Below are positions 54,694-62,344 of a DNA stretch of 64,000 nt, one piece after another (position 1 is the first letter of the stretch; each line of letters starts with the position of its first letter). This DNA is from Trichothermofontia sp037445115. GTDB lineage: Bacteria > Cyanobacteriota > Cyanobacteriia > B231. Made by a program: the position numbers and the translations under genes. The notes under the pieces were generated by a model, which had not been told where the DNA came from, did no database searches, and saw nothing but the letters and a program-made list of their open reading frames with translations. The stretch is from contig JBBILC010000005.1 in NCBI GenBank assembly GCA_037445115.1, positions 10,655 through 74,654 of the forward strand. Reading direction: 5' to 3'.

Positions 54694-55062
54694 ATGCCTG
54701 CCGATACAATTCCTGGGTTATTGAAACACCTATTGGCAAAGCAGTTTAAATCCTGTGGCGAATGTGTAGAAGCTGCCCATTCTTTGCTAGGAATTTACAC
54801 GTTTACGCTGTCTTGGCAAGCACGACAGCCCCTTGCTTTATTAAATATTAGTCCATCGTTACCGGAAGTATGGCTATCTGGGTTTGATCAACCTGCCCCA
54901 AGTTTATTATTAGATGACAGCCAATCGCTAGATGTAAACCAGGCGTTTGTGGTCCGATCGGCACAGGTTCAACAATTACCCAATCAAGCTTGGGCTTGGG
55001 TACCCGATCATGAGGACGATCGCGCTTTGGTTGAATATTTACGCCTGGAAGGATGGGGATAG
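54694..55062 (+). CDS. hypothetical protein
   Basis: 122 residues from ATG 54694; the frame runs back to 54643. Soluble with LLKHLLAKQFKSCGECVEAA (a CxxC pair that might bind metal or form a disulfide), then beta pattern QPLALLNISPSLPEVWLSGF. The family is unknown to me. It is AT-richer than neighbours. No obvious partner. Confidence 0.6.
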   Translation: MPADTIPGLLKHLLAKQFKSCGECVEAAHSLLGIYTFTLSWQARQPLALLNISPSLPEVWLSGFDQPAPSLLLDDSQSLDVNQAFVVRSAQVQQLPNQAWAWVPDHEDDRALVEYLRLEGWG

Positions 55063-55423
55063 GGTTGACACAACTCGGCGATCGTTGACAAGCCAGATTG
55101 TCGCAATGTAAATTTTCTTGAATTAGTTTTAACTTCTGACAAAAATCATCATAACGCTATTGGGACTGGACAGGTCTTAATAATGGGCGTCAATCCCAGA
55201 CAGACGATTCGGCCTGATCCTTGGGCAAGTCAGGAAATGTGGGTGCTCTTTGTTAATAGCAAGAGTGGCTACCATGCTTACCTGGTCAGAGGTTGAGCAG
55301 ATTACAATCGGTCATTTGATAGATTTAGTAACGTCTTGAAAGATTACTTTACGGTTCTCGTCGCCAATTTTGATTAGGCTAGTTAGTAAGGCATCATTGG
55401 TTATATATCCTGAGGTCGTCATC
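55063..55423. other. intergenic region with a short frame
   Basis: A 37-residue frame at 55183-55296 reads PWASQEMWVLFVNSKSGYHA and looks protein-like, but has no Shine-Dalgarno and no known family; it could be a gene remnant. No RNA or repeat seen. Confidence 0.3.
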
Positions 55424-55939
55424 ATGGCAACGTTATCTAATTTTGAACTAAAGGAGCGTGACTGGCGATCGCTGGCGCTCCTAACGCTAGCGTTTTGGCT
55501 TAGTGGCAGTGTGCTGTTAGACTTGGTGATCATGCCAGTTCTTTATACTACGGGCATGATGAGTAATGCCAACTTTGCCACCACAGGCTATACCCTTTTC
55601 AATGTGTTTAACCACATTGAGGTTTTCTGCGCTGCCCTAGTGCTGTCGATCATGCTGGTTTTTCGGTATCTCCATGTCCAGGTTGCCACGAAGCTTGCCC
55701 GTTGGGAGGATTGGTCAGTGTCCCTGGCGATCGGTCTTTTCGGGGTGGCCTTGCTCTTTACCTATTTGTTAACCCCCCAAATGGGGGCGCTGGGTATCCA
55801 ACTCAATCTTTTCCAAGCGGTTGTTGAGACCCCCACTGGAATGAACCAACTGCACGGTGTCTACTGGGCTTTAGAAGTCCTTAAATTAACAGCCGGGGGG
55901 GTCCTCCTGGGGCTACTCTATTATCGCCACGATCGCTGA
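55424..55939 (+). CDS. four-span membrane protein, DUF4149-like
   Basis: 171 residues from ATG 55424, the first sound start. Four hydrophobic segments: LALLTLAFWLSGSVLLDLVI, VFCAALVLSIMLVFR, LAIGLFGVALLFTYLLTPQ and ALEVLKLTAGGVLLGLLYYR. The spacing with GMNQLHGVYWALEVL near the last span resembles DUF4149 proteins. Probably plasma or thylakoid membrane; role unknown. Confidence 0.75.
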   Translation: MATLSNFELKERDWRSLALLTLAFWLSGSVLLDLVIMPVLYTTGMMSNANFATTGYTLFNVFNHIEVFCAALVLSIMLVFRYLHVQVATKLARWEDWSVSLAIGLFGVALLFTYLLTPQMGALGIQLNLFQAVVETPTGMNQLHGVYWALEVLKLTAGGVLLGLLYYRHDR

Positions 55940-55980
55940 TCCCCATCGCTGGCAGCGCCTGCAATGCGCAAAAAGATCCC

Positions 55981-56005
55981 GTGGGGTAGGCGTCTCGCCT
56001 GCCCC
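55981..56005. repeat. 25-bp dispersed palindromic element, copy B
   Basis: Starts GTGGGGTAGGCGTCTCGCCT and ends GCCCC, the exact reverse complement of 46403-46427. A diverged relative with GGCATCCTGCC in place of GGCGTCTCGCC occurs twice near 61555 and 61613. Confidence 0.85.
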
Positions 56006-56124
56006 GATTTTCCATTTTGTAGTCGCAGTTTTGGCAGTTGGTAGTCAGGGTTTTACCGTCATTCCCTTTTTTCCAATGGCTTCTGCGGCAACAACCTGGA
56101 TGGGAAACCGCCCGATCGCAGTGA

Positions 56125-57396
56125 CTACAGACCAATAATGCCAGAGGTATCAATCTTACTAGCAATATCGTACCGGCCAACCCTGACGAGCCAGCGATAT
56201 TCTGCCAGGATTTCTGGACGCGCAAACTGCTGACAGTTTCGCCATTCTAGGGCAGCTTTTTGCGGTTGATTTGTCTCCACAAACGCTTGGGCGAGAAAGC
56301 AATGGGCCATCCCTGAACCAATATTGGTATCAGCTTGCTTGCGATCGAGGTGCAAAGCGGCCTGTAAATAGGTTTGGGCACGGGGATAGTTTTCCTGCTC
56401 TAGGGCTGTCCAGCCCAAGTTGCGGGTGAGTTGGAATTGTTCATCCGGATTCTGTGCTCGTTGTAGCCCCATGAGCAGGAGGGTATTCGCTTCGTCAAAA
56501 CGCCCTTCTTGCAGGTAAATCCGACCCAGGTTATTAAAGGCCAGAGGATTGCCAAATGCCAGCGCTTGTTGATACAACGGCATAGCCTGGGTGTTATTCC
56601 CTAGGGATTCATGGGTCATTCCCAGGGCGATCGCGATATCTGGGTTATCGGGATAAAAGCCTTGGGCACGCTGGAGTTCCTTTTGGGCTTCTTTAATTAA
56701 TCCCTGACCTTGGAGACGTAGGGCACGACGGTAGTAAGAATCCGCCAATTTTGGCTTGCTATAGTAGCACTGGACAGCTAGTAACATCAGCAGAAGGGAA
56801 AGGCCAAAGGTTGCTTCGCTGTAGTACTTGGGGGGGATTTTTGTGCGTTTTAGGGTAGATTGAATCAGCTTTTGACCATCACCACCCCGTAGGCTTGAAA
56901 TCGCAACAACTAGCAAACCGCTGGGGCCTAAGATACCCAGGGATTCCAGTGCGCCTAAGCCACCGCCCAACAGCAGGGGGATGAAGGTCAAAAAATGGGT
57001 AACAAACCCAGTCAAACAAATAATGGCTAACCCATTCCAGAGCCAATCTAGCTGATCATCGTGATCGACCATTTCAGGTGATTCTAAATACCACCACCAG
57101 GCCGAGGGGGGCGGTTGAAAACTTGCCCGCCAGTTGGCTAAGTCTCCCTGGCGAACAATAACGTTAACCTGACGTTTCAGGCGATCGTCTAACTCAGCTA
57201 ATTGCAAGAGTGCCTCAGCCGAAAGGGACGTATTTCCCTGACAGTGAGCCTGAATTGTGTCCCGCGCCACTAACACTGCCAGGATCTGCTCACGGGTTGG
57301 AGCTGGTTGCTCGGTTTCTAGATCTGCGATCGCCGCTTCGTAGGCTTGCCAGAAAGACAATATCGTCGCTGGTGTTTCAGAATTAGCAGATGCCAT
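56125..57396 (-). CDS. TPR repeat protein with membrane segments
   Basis: 423 residues from ATG 57396 (AGGAG precedes it). N-terminal soluble helices, then two or three hydrophobic stretches (about 125-170: GLAIICLTGFVTHFLTFIPL, LGGGLGALESLGILGPSGLL; about 208-220: FGLSLLLMLLAVQ), then about six tetratricopeptide repeats (DNPDIAIALGMTHESLGNNT, NPLAFNNLGRIYLQEGRFDE). TPRs bind partner proteins, so this may be a membrane-bound assembly factor. No partner known. Minus strand, apart from neighbours. Confidence 0.85.
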   Translation of the reverse strand: MASANSETPATILSFWQAYEAAIADLETEQPAPTREQILAVLVARDTIQAHCQGNTSLSAEALLQLAELDDRLKRQVNVIVRQGDLANWRASFQPPPSAWWWYLESPEMVDHDDQLDWLWNGLAIICLTGFVTHFLTFIPLLLGGGLGALESLGILGPSGLLVVAISSLRGGDGQKLIQSTLKRTKIPPKYYSEATFGLSLLLMLLAVQCYYSKPKLADSYYRRALRLQGQGLIKEAQKELQRAQGFYPDNPDIAIALGMTHESLGNNTQAMPLYQQALAFGNPLAFNNLGRIYLQEGRFDEANTLLLMGLQRAQNPDEQFQLTRNLGWTALEQENYPRAQTYLQAALHLDRKQADTNIGSGMAHCFLAQAFVETNQPQKAALEWRNCQQFARPEILAEYRWLVRVGRYDIASKIDTSGIIGL

Positions 57397-57678
57397 TGCC
57401 CCACTCCTCAGTTGAAGCTTGAATGCAAAACTAAGCACTAAAAACTAAAAACGATAGATTCCTCTACTTCACACGCCACAGACAATGAACGAATAAGCTC
57501 TCAATGCTCAAGTACAAGCAGGTTATTAAACCTCCCGTTTTACAGCCCTTCCCTCTCTAATTAAGTACTGTCAAGCCTTGCGAACAAGGGGCTTAAGCCC
57601 CTTGCCTGTACCTCACTGAGTATGGAAGTGCTGTATTTAACTTATCTAACATCAAGAACTTTATGTCAAGCAAAACAC
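57397..57678. other. intergenic region
   Basis: Contains the second copy of the 20-bp palindrome (57585-57604) and otherwise no feature. Upstream (leftward) end of the decayed ATPase fragment. Confidence 0.5.
57585..57604. repeat. 20-bp perfect palindrome, copy 2
   Basis: CAAGGGGCTTAAGCCCCTTG, identical to 28166-28185. The flanking inverted ends of the first copy are not present here, so the palindrome itself, or a diverged element, is what is shared. Confidence 0.9.
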
Positions 57679-57899
57679 TCAAGGGTTGAAAATCACATCA
57701 TTGGCCGCTTCAGAATGAGTTGTAAATATGAATTGACAAGCAGGAGCAATTTTTGAAGTTGATTAACTAAGCGTTGGGTTGCTGGTGGATGAAGGTTGAG
57801 AGCAATTTCATTGATTAAAACAAGTCAATACGAAATTTGCTGTCTGGCAATCCTATAGCGCATCAGGAAAACAGCTTGTTCTTCTGCTATGTTTCTCAC
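57679..57899 (-). pseudogene. decayed C-terminal fragment of an AAA (AAA_15/OLD-like) ATPase
   Basis: Read on the minus strand, EEQAVFLMRYRIARQQISY is followed by an in-frame stop, then LVLINEIALNLHPPATQRLV and NQLQKLL, then, after a frame change, QFIFTTHSEAANDVIFNP. These are the order and shape of the signature helix, Walker B (usually LIDEPELHLHP) and H-switch (TTHS) of AAA_15-type ATPases. A stop and a shift break it and the N-terminal part is missing. Such ATPases are common in defence and mobile loci, so this is probably a leftover of a lost one. Confidence 0.65.
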
Positions 57900-57941
57900 T
57901 CACCGCTGGACATCTCTAAAGAAACGCGGTATTAGATAGAA

Positions 57942-59000
57942 CTAGGGAGGATCAATATGCAGTTTGGTTGCTAATTCCATAGGTTTGAAAGCCCCATGTT
58001 CGGTAATGATCGCCGTAATCAACGGGGCGGGGGTGACATCAAAGGCAGGATTGTAGAACTCAACCCCTGGCGGGCAGATTCGGGTATCGCCAATCTGAGC
58101 CACTTCTTCGCTATCCCGTTCTTCGATCGGGATCTGACCGCCATCTGGCAACTCAAAGTCGATCGTAGACACAGGAGCGGCGACAAAAAATGGAATATTG
58201 TGGGCCTTGGCCACGAGCGCTACTGCATAGGTGCCAATTTTATTGGCCGTGTCACCATTGGCAGCAATCCGATCGGCTCCCACCACCACCGCATCAATCA
58301 GGCCCTTTTGCATACAGTGGGCTGCCATATTGTCCGTAATCACAGTCACGGGAATTCCTTCATGGACACACTCCCAGGCGGTTAGGCGTGCCCCCTGCAA
58401 ACGCGGACGGGTTTCGTCTGCATAGACCCGTGCCAGCCGTCCCGCTTGCCATGCCGATCGCACCACCCCCAGCGCTGTGCCATAGCCCGCCGTTGCCAGT
58501 GCCCCCGCATTACAGTGGGTTAATAGGCGCAATTGGGCAGGGGTTGTGGGTAATGCCTGCAAGCCTGCCGCCCCGATCGCCTGACAGGTTTGCAGATCCT
58601 CGGCCTGGATGGTCTGGGCGGTTTCCAGCAGCACTTGCTTCAGGGTGTCCACCGATCCCACCGTTTGCTGTGCGGTTTTGAGCATTCGCGCGATCGCCCA
58701 AAATAAATTCACTGCCGTTGGCCGGGTCGCCTCTAGGGTATGGGCGACCTGTTCAAGGGCCGTCAGAAATTGCTCCCGATCGGTCGTCTCAATCTCCCGT
58801 GCCCCTAGATACATCCCATAGGCCGCCGCCACGCCGATCGCCGGGGCACCCCGCACAATCATCGTCCGAATTGCCTGGGCCATATCCTCCAGACGACGCA
58901 CTTCAACCACAGCATACTCCGCCGGTAATCGGGTTTGATCAACCAGCAAGACGTGCTGTTCCTGCCAGATGACAGGGTAGATTTGATGGGAAAGCCACAT
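57942..59000 (-). CDS. mtnA: S-methyl-5-thioribose-1-phosphate isomerase
   Basis: Second step of the methionine salvage pathway: turns the aldose phosphate into the ketose. 352 residues. Catalytic Cys in LTHCNAGALATAGYGTALGV, catalytic Asp in VVGADRIAANGDTANKIGTY, and the N-terminal MIVRGAPAIGVAAAYGM motif are all present. I start at ATG 59000 rather than a TTG at 59006. It follows the TPR gene by nine bases, so the two are likely cotranscribed. Confidence 0.96.
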   Translation of the reverse strand: MWLSHQIYPVIWQEQHVLLVDQTRLPAEYAVVEVRRLEDMAQAIRTMIVRGAPAIGVAAAYGMYLGAREIETTDREQFLTALEQVAHTLEATRPTAVNLFWAIARMLKTAQQTVGSVDTLKQVLLETAQTIQAEDLQTCQAIGAAGLQALPTTPAQLRLLTHCNAGALATAGYGTALGVVRSAWQAGRLARVYADETRPRLQGARLTAWECVHEGIPVTVITDNMAAHCMQKGLIDAVVVGADRIAANGDTANKIGTYAVALVAKAHNIPFFVAAPVSTIDFELPDGGQIPIEERDSEEVAQIGDTRICPPGVEFYNPAFDVTPAPLITAIITEHGAFKPMELATKLHIDPP

Positions 59001-59009
59001 AGGCAAGCC

Positions 59010-59882
59010 TTAGGGACCGTGCATCTCAAGTAGTTCACTTTGGGCGATCGTGGCCTGAATGCGGGGACTGGCCAGGAACTGACGGGTATCCTCCATCAGG
59101 CGATCGCCCCAGAGATTCTCAATCAGGAAATCCGGGTCCCCATAACGGCCATCCATTTTGAGGGCAGCTTCCCCCAGGGCAATGCCTTTTTCCCGATCGC
59201 CCTTGGCATAGAAGGCCACGGCTAGAGCCAAGCGCGGTTCAGCAGCCTTACTATCTAAGGCAATGGCTTCCTGCCACTTGGCGATCGCATCCTCAATGTT
59301 ATTTTGCTCATAGAGAACCAGGCCAATATTGTTAATCGCTGGCCAGAATTTCTCATCGTGTTGAACCGCTGTTTCGTATTGTTTAACCGCATCCGCAAAC
59401 CGGTTCAGTTTGTAATAGGCATTGCCCAGATCAAACCAGGCTCCCGCCAAATCTGGGCGGAGAGTAAGCCCCTGGCGCAGGTATTTCACCGAATTTTGGT
59501 AATCGCCTTTTTGGAAATAGGCTGACCCCAAGGCAAAGAGGACAGAAGTTTCCGTCGGTTCTAGCTTCTGGGCCTGATAGAGGGCGGCAATCCCCTGCTC
59601 TAACTGTTGGGATTGAATATACAAACTCCCTAGCAAGGCTAAGACCTGGGGGTTTTGGGGGAGGAGTTGGGCGGCCAACTGGGCACGGGGCAAGGCGAGT
59701 TCAATTTGCTGGAATTGGGCTAATTGGGCCGATTCTCGCGCCAAGCCAAGCCCATGCTGTTCGAGTTGGGCCGCATCCAGGGTAGGGGTGACGGGAACAA
59801 GGGCCTGCGCTAGGGCGGGTTGGGCCACGCCCCAGAAGCCCCAGGCTAACAACAATGATAGGAAAGAGGTTCGCTTAGACAC
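59010..59882 (-). CDS. exported TPR repeat protein
   Basis: 290 residues. The N-terminus SKRTSFLSLLLAWGFWGVAQ then PALAQA is a signal peptide, so the protein acts in the periplasm or lumen. It is followed by about five to six TPRs (LLGSLYIQSQQLEQGIAALY, FALGSAYFQKGDYQNSVKYL, WFDLGNAYYKLNRFADAVKQ). Probably a scaffold for assembly of a membrane complex. It lies nine bases upstream of mtnA, which is not an obvious functional partner. Confidence 0.9.
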   Translation of the reverse strand: MSKRTSFLSLLLAWGFWGVAQPALAQALVPVTPTLDAAQLEQHGLGLARESAQLAQFQQIELALPRAQLAAQLLPQNPQVLALLGSLYIQSQQLEQGIAALYQAQKLEPTETSVLFALGSAYFQKGDYQNSVKYLRQGLTLRPDLAGAWFDLGNAYYKLNRFADAVKQYETAVQHDEKFWPAINNIGLVLYEQNNIEDAIAKWQEAIALDSKAAEPRLALAVAFYAKGDREKGIALGEAALKMDGRYGDPDFLIENLWGDRLMEDTRQFLASPRIQATIAQSELLEMHGP

Positions 59883-59996
59883 GGCTCAAGGGTTATCGGG
59901 TAAAAGAAGGGGAAGTCAAGGTAAAGTGCGCAATTCTGTTGATAGCTTAGACGATCCGCCGCCAGTCTGGTAGAAATTGCCACCTCGACCTGCACT

Positions 59997-60662
59997 TTAA
60001 TAGTGAATCTGGCCGCTGACAAGGGCGATCGCCTGGGGCAGGATGCGATGTTCCTGGATCTGAATCCGGGCATGGAGGCGATCGGGGGTATCGTCAGGCA
60101 AAACGGGGACTACAGCCTGAATCACAATGGGACCACTGTCCACCGTCAAACAGGCCCGATGGACCGTACACCCTGTCACCTTCACCCCAGCGGCTAGGGC
60201 TTGCTCCACAGCCCGTACCCCTGGGAAGCTGGGCAACAGGCTGGGATGGATATTGAGGACGCGATCAGGGAATGCCTCTAGCAACACGTGGGTAATAATC
60301 CGCATCCACCCGGCCATAATCACCCACTCCACCCCCTGCGCCTGAAAGGTGGCAACGATCGCCTGATCCAAACTTTCGCGGTTAGGAAATTCACGATGAT
60401 TTAATAAAACCGCCGGAACACGCCACTGTTTGGCCCGCTCCGTAACCGTAGCTTGGGGATTGTTGTAAACCAGCACTGGCACTTCGGCATGGAGTTCCGC
60501 CGCCGCGATCGCCGCCATGATAGCCTCAAAATTGGTCCCGCTGCCGGAAGCCATCACCCCCAAGCGAGCCGGGGTGGTTCGGGCCGAGGTTGCATGGCTC
60601 AGGGGGACAAGGGCAGGAGAAACCAAGCTAGGGGTTGTATCAAGGAAGAGGGACACATCCAT
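59997..60662 (-). CDS. purN: phosphoribosylglycinamide formyltransferase
   Basis: Third step of purine synthesis, adding a formyl group from 10-formyl-tetrahydrofolate to GAR. 221 residues. GMASGSGTNFEAI-type phosphate loop (GVMASGSGTNFEAIMAAI), VEWVIMAGWMRI, and the catalytic NIHPSLLPSFPG (Asn and His) with VDSGPIVIQ following. About 35 N-terminal residues precede the first strand, an unusually long leader. Confidence 0.95.
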   Translation of the reverse strand: MDVSLFLDTTPSLVSPALVPLSHATSARTTPARLGVMASGSGTNFEAIMAAIAAAELHAEVPVLVYNNPQATVTERAKQWRVPAVLLNHREFPNRESLDQAIVATFQAQGVEWVIMAGWMRIITHVLLEAFPDRVLNIHPSLLPSFPGVRAVEQALAAGVKVTGCTVHRACLTVDSGPIVIQAVVPVLPDDTPDRLHARIQIQEHRILPQAIALVSGQIHY

Positions 60663-60750
60663 AACGATCCGTCAATACCAGCAGTCCATAACAGGAAATT
60701 TGCTGCTCAGCCTAGCACGATCAAGCCCTCGTAGAGGATGTCAACCAGTA

Positions 60751-61497
60751 CTAGCCTAATTTCTTGGCGAAGAGGGCGAAAATGGCTTCCCAGGTTTGAG
60801 CTGCCACCTCCGGGCGATAGTCGGGCCGTTGATCGCAACAAAAGCCATGCCCCGCCCCCGCAAACCGGAAGATCTGATGGTCTACCTGGTGAGTTTCGAG
60901 GGCAGCGGCGATCGCGTCCACCTCTGCCGCTGGAATCAGGGGATCGTCCATGCCAAAGAAGCCATAAATCGTCCCGTGAATAGCGGGCGTGCGCGTAAGC
61001 GTGGGTGGCCCTTCGTCGCCAGGGGTCATCGTCACAATCCCCGCCCCGTAGCAGGAGGCCGTGGCCCGAATCGCCGGTAGTGTTGCCGCCAGGTAGGCCA
61101 CGTGCCCACCAAAGCAAAAGCCAATGCAGCCCATTCCCCCCGGCTTCACCCAGGGCTGTGCTTGCAGATAGGCGATCGTGGATTGAATGTCACTCAACAG
61201 TTCCGAGGCCCGCGTCTGGTTTTTGTGGCGTCGCCCTTCTACCAGATCCGCCTCGCCGTAGCCCACCTCAAATCCGGGTGCCGTGCGTTGGAAGAGGGCC
61301 GGGGCGATCGCGGCATAGCCCGCCCGCGCAATTCGCTCCGTGACTTGGCGAATATGGGTATTCACCCCAAACACCTCCTGTAACACGATGACAGCGGGAA
61401 AGGGGCCAGTTCCCTGGGGATAGGCCAGATAGGACTGGATTGCTAAGTCCCCATTGGGAACCGTAACAAACTCGGTATGGAGCAGCAGATCAGGCAT
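60751..61497 (-). CDS. dienelactone hydrolase family protein
   Basis: 248 residues, an alpha/beta hydrolase. The triad is visible: nucleophile Cys in CIGFCFGGHVAYL, Asp in FFGMDDPLIPAAEV and His in FAGAGHGFCCDQRPDY. These enzymes open enol-lactones or act as general carboxyl-ester hydrolases; the substrate is unknown in cyanobacteria. Start ATG 61497 is preferred: the upstream extension to 61521 is encoded by a TTCAAAC repeat. Confidence 0.92.
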   Translation of the reverse strand: MPDLLLHTEFVTVPNGDLAIQSYLAYPQGTGPFPAVIVLQEVFGVNTHIRQVTERIARAGYAAIAPALFQRTAPGFEVGYGEADLVEGRRHKNQTRASELLSDIQSTIAYLQAQPWVKPGGMGCIGFCFGGHVAYLAATLPAIRATASCYGAGIVTMTPGDEGPPTLTRTPAIHGTIYGFFGMDDPLIPAAEVDAIAAALETHQVDHQIFRFAGAGHGFCCDQRPDYRPEVAAQTWEAIFALFAKKLG

Positions 61498-61509
61498 GGT
61501 GGATATTAA

Positions 61510-61534
61510 TTCAAACTTCAAACTTCAAACTTCA
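61510..61534. repeat. heptamer tandem repeat (TTCAAAC)3
   Basis: Three exact TTCAAAC units plus TTCA, immediately upstream of the dienelactone hydrolase start. A typical cyanobacterial short tandem repeat. Confidence 0.85.
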
Positions 61535-61535
61535 G

Positions 61536-61640
61536 TAGCGCCAAAAGCCGTTGTGGGGTAGGCATCCTGCCTGCCACCCAGACAACCGAGACTTAGCGCC
61601 AAAAGCCGTTGTGGAGTAGGCATCCTGCCTGCCACCCAGA
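61536..61640. repeat. 47-bp direct duplication
   Basis: A 47-base block beginning TAGCGCCAAAAGCCGTTGTG at 61536-61582 is repeated at 61594-61640 with one change, period 58. Each copy contains a diverged version of the 25-bp dispersed palindrome. A GATAGCC-GTCTC-GGCTATC hairpin follows at 61639-61657. Confidence 0.85.
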
Positions 61641-61684
61641 TAGCCGTCTCGGCTATCCCACGTGCAATTTGGGATCGACTGCAA

Positions 61685-62218
61685 CTAGAAGTCGAAGCAA
61701 TTGCGTTCGGGGGGATGGGGGGGATGGCCAACGGCGTGGATTGTGGCTTGCTCGGCAGCCTGGGCTAGTCGGGCCGCAACCCGGGCGGCCTGGGGACGAA
61801 TCAGGGACCAGATGACGGGGGAGAGCCAACCCCGTAGGGTGACCCGGTAGGACACATAGTTGCCCTCTTCACTGGGTTCTACCTGATAGGTGGCCTGTTC
61901 TTCAATGCCCCAGGCCCCTAGGACCCGCAGGCTTAGCAACTCCCCTGGCCGGACCCGCTCGACAAAAATGCGCACGGGAACCGGAAAGAGGCGGGTAACA
62001 GCGCGGTAGAAGAGGCCCGGTTTAGCCATTAGTCCCTGGGGCAGGCTGGTCCGCCAAAGCAGGGGGTGCCAGGAGACATCCGCTAGGTTGGCGATCGTTT
62101 GCCAGAGATCATCCACGGAAGCGGAACTGATCACTCGGTATTTCTTGACGAGTGAGTAGCGGATACGACGACTTTTGCACTCCAGAACACGCGATAGGTA
62201 GTTAGGCAGGTGAAACAT
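61685..62218 (-). CDS. SRPBCC family protein
   Basis: 177 residues, a START/Bet v1-like fold: VKKYRVISSASVDDLWQTIA, then ADVSWHPLLWRTSLPQGLMA and VEPSEEGNYVSYRVTLRGWL, with a long C-terminal helix (ARVAARLAQAAEQATIHAVG). Cyanobacterial polyketide-cyclase-like proteins of this kind bind small hydrophobic ligands. Function unknown. The N-terminus is basic (NYLSRVLECKSRRIRYSLVK). Next gene upstream is the NACHT protein, 126 bases away on the same strand. Confidence 0.82.
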   Translation of the reverse strand: MFHLPNYLSRVLECKSRRIRYSLVKKYRVISSASVDDLWQTIANLADVSWHPLLWRTSLPQGLMAKPGLFYRAVTRLFPVPVRIFVERVRPGELLSLRVLGAWGIEEQATYQVEPSEEGNYVSYRVTLRGWLSPVIWSLIRPQAARVAARLAQAAEQATIHAVGHPPHPPERNCFDF

Positions 62219-62344
62219 GGCCGTGGTACTCAGAACTGGCTACACATTGCTGAGCAGCGACACCCTGATTGAGAAAGGCACATCCCACATGCCCTAGCGA
62301 GTGCTCACCCAAGCCGTAGCCAACAAACCTCCTATTTTAGCGGG

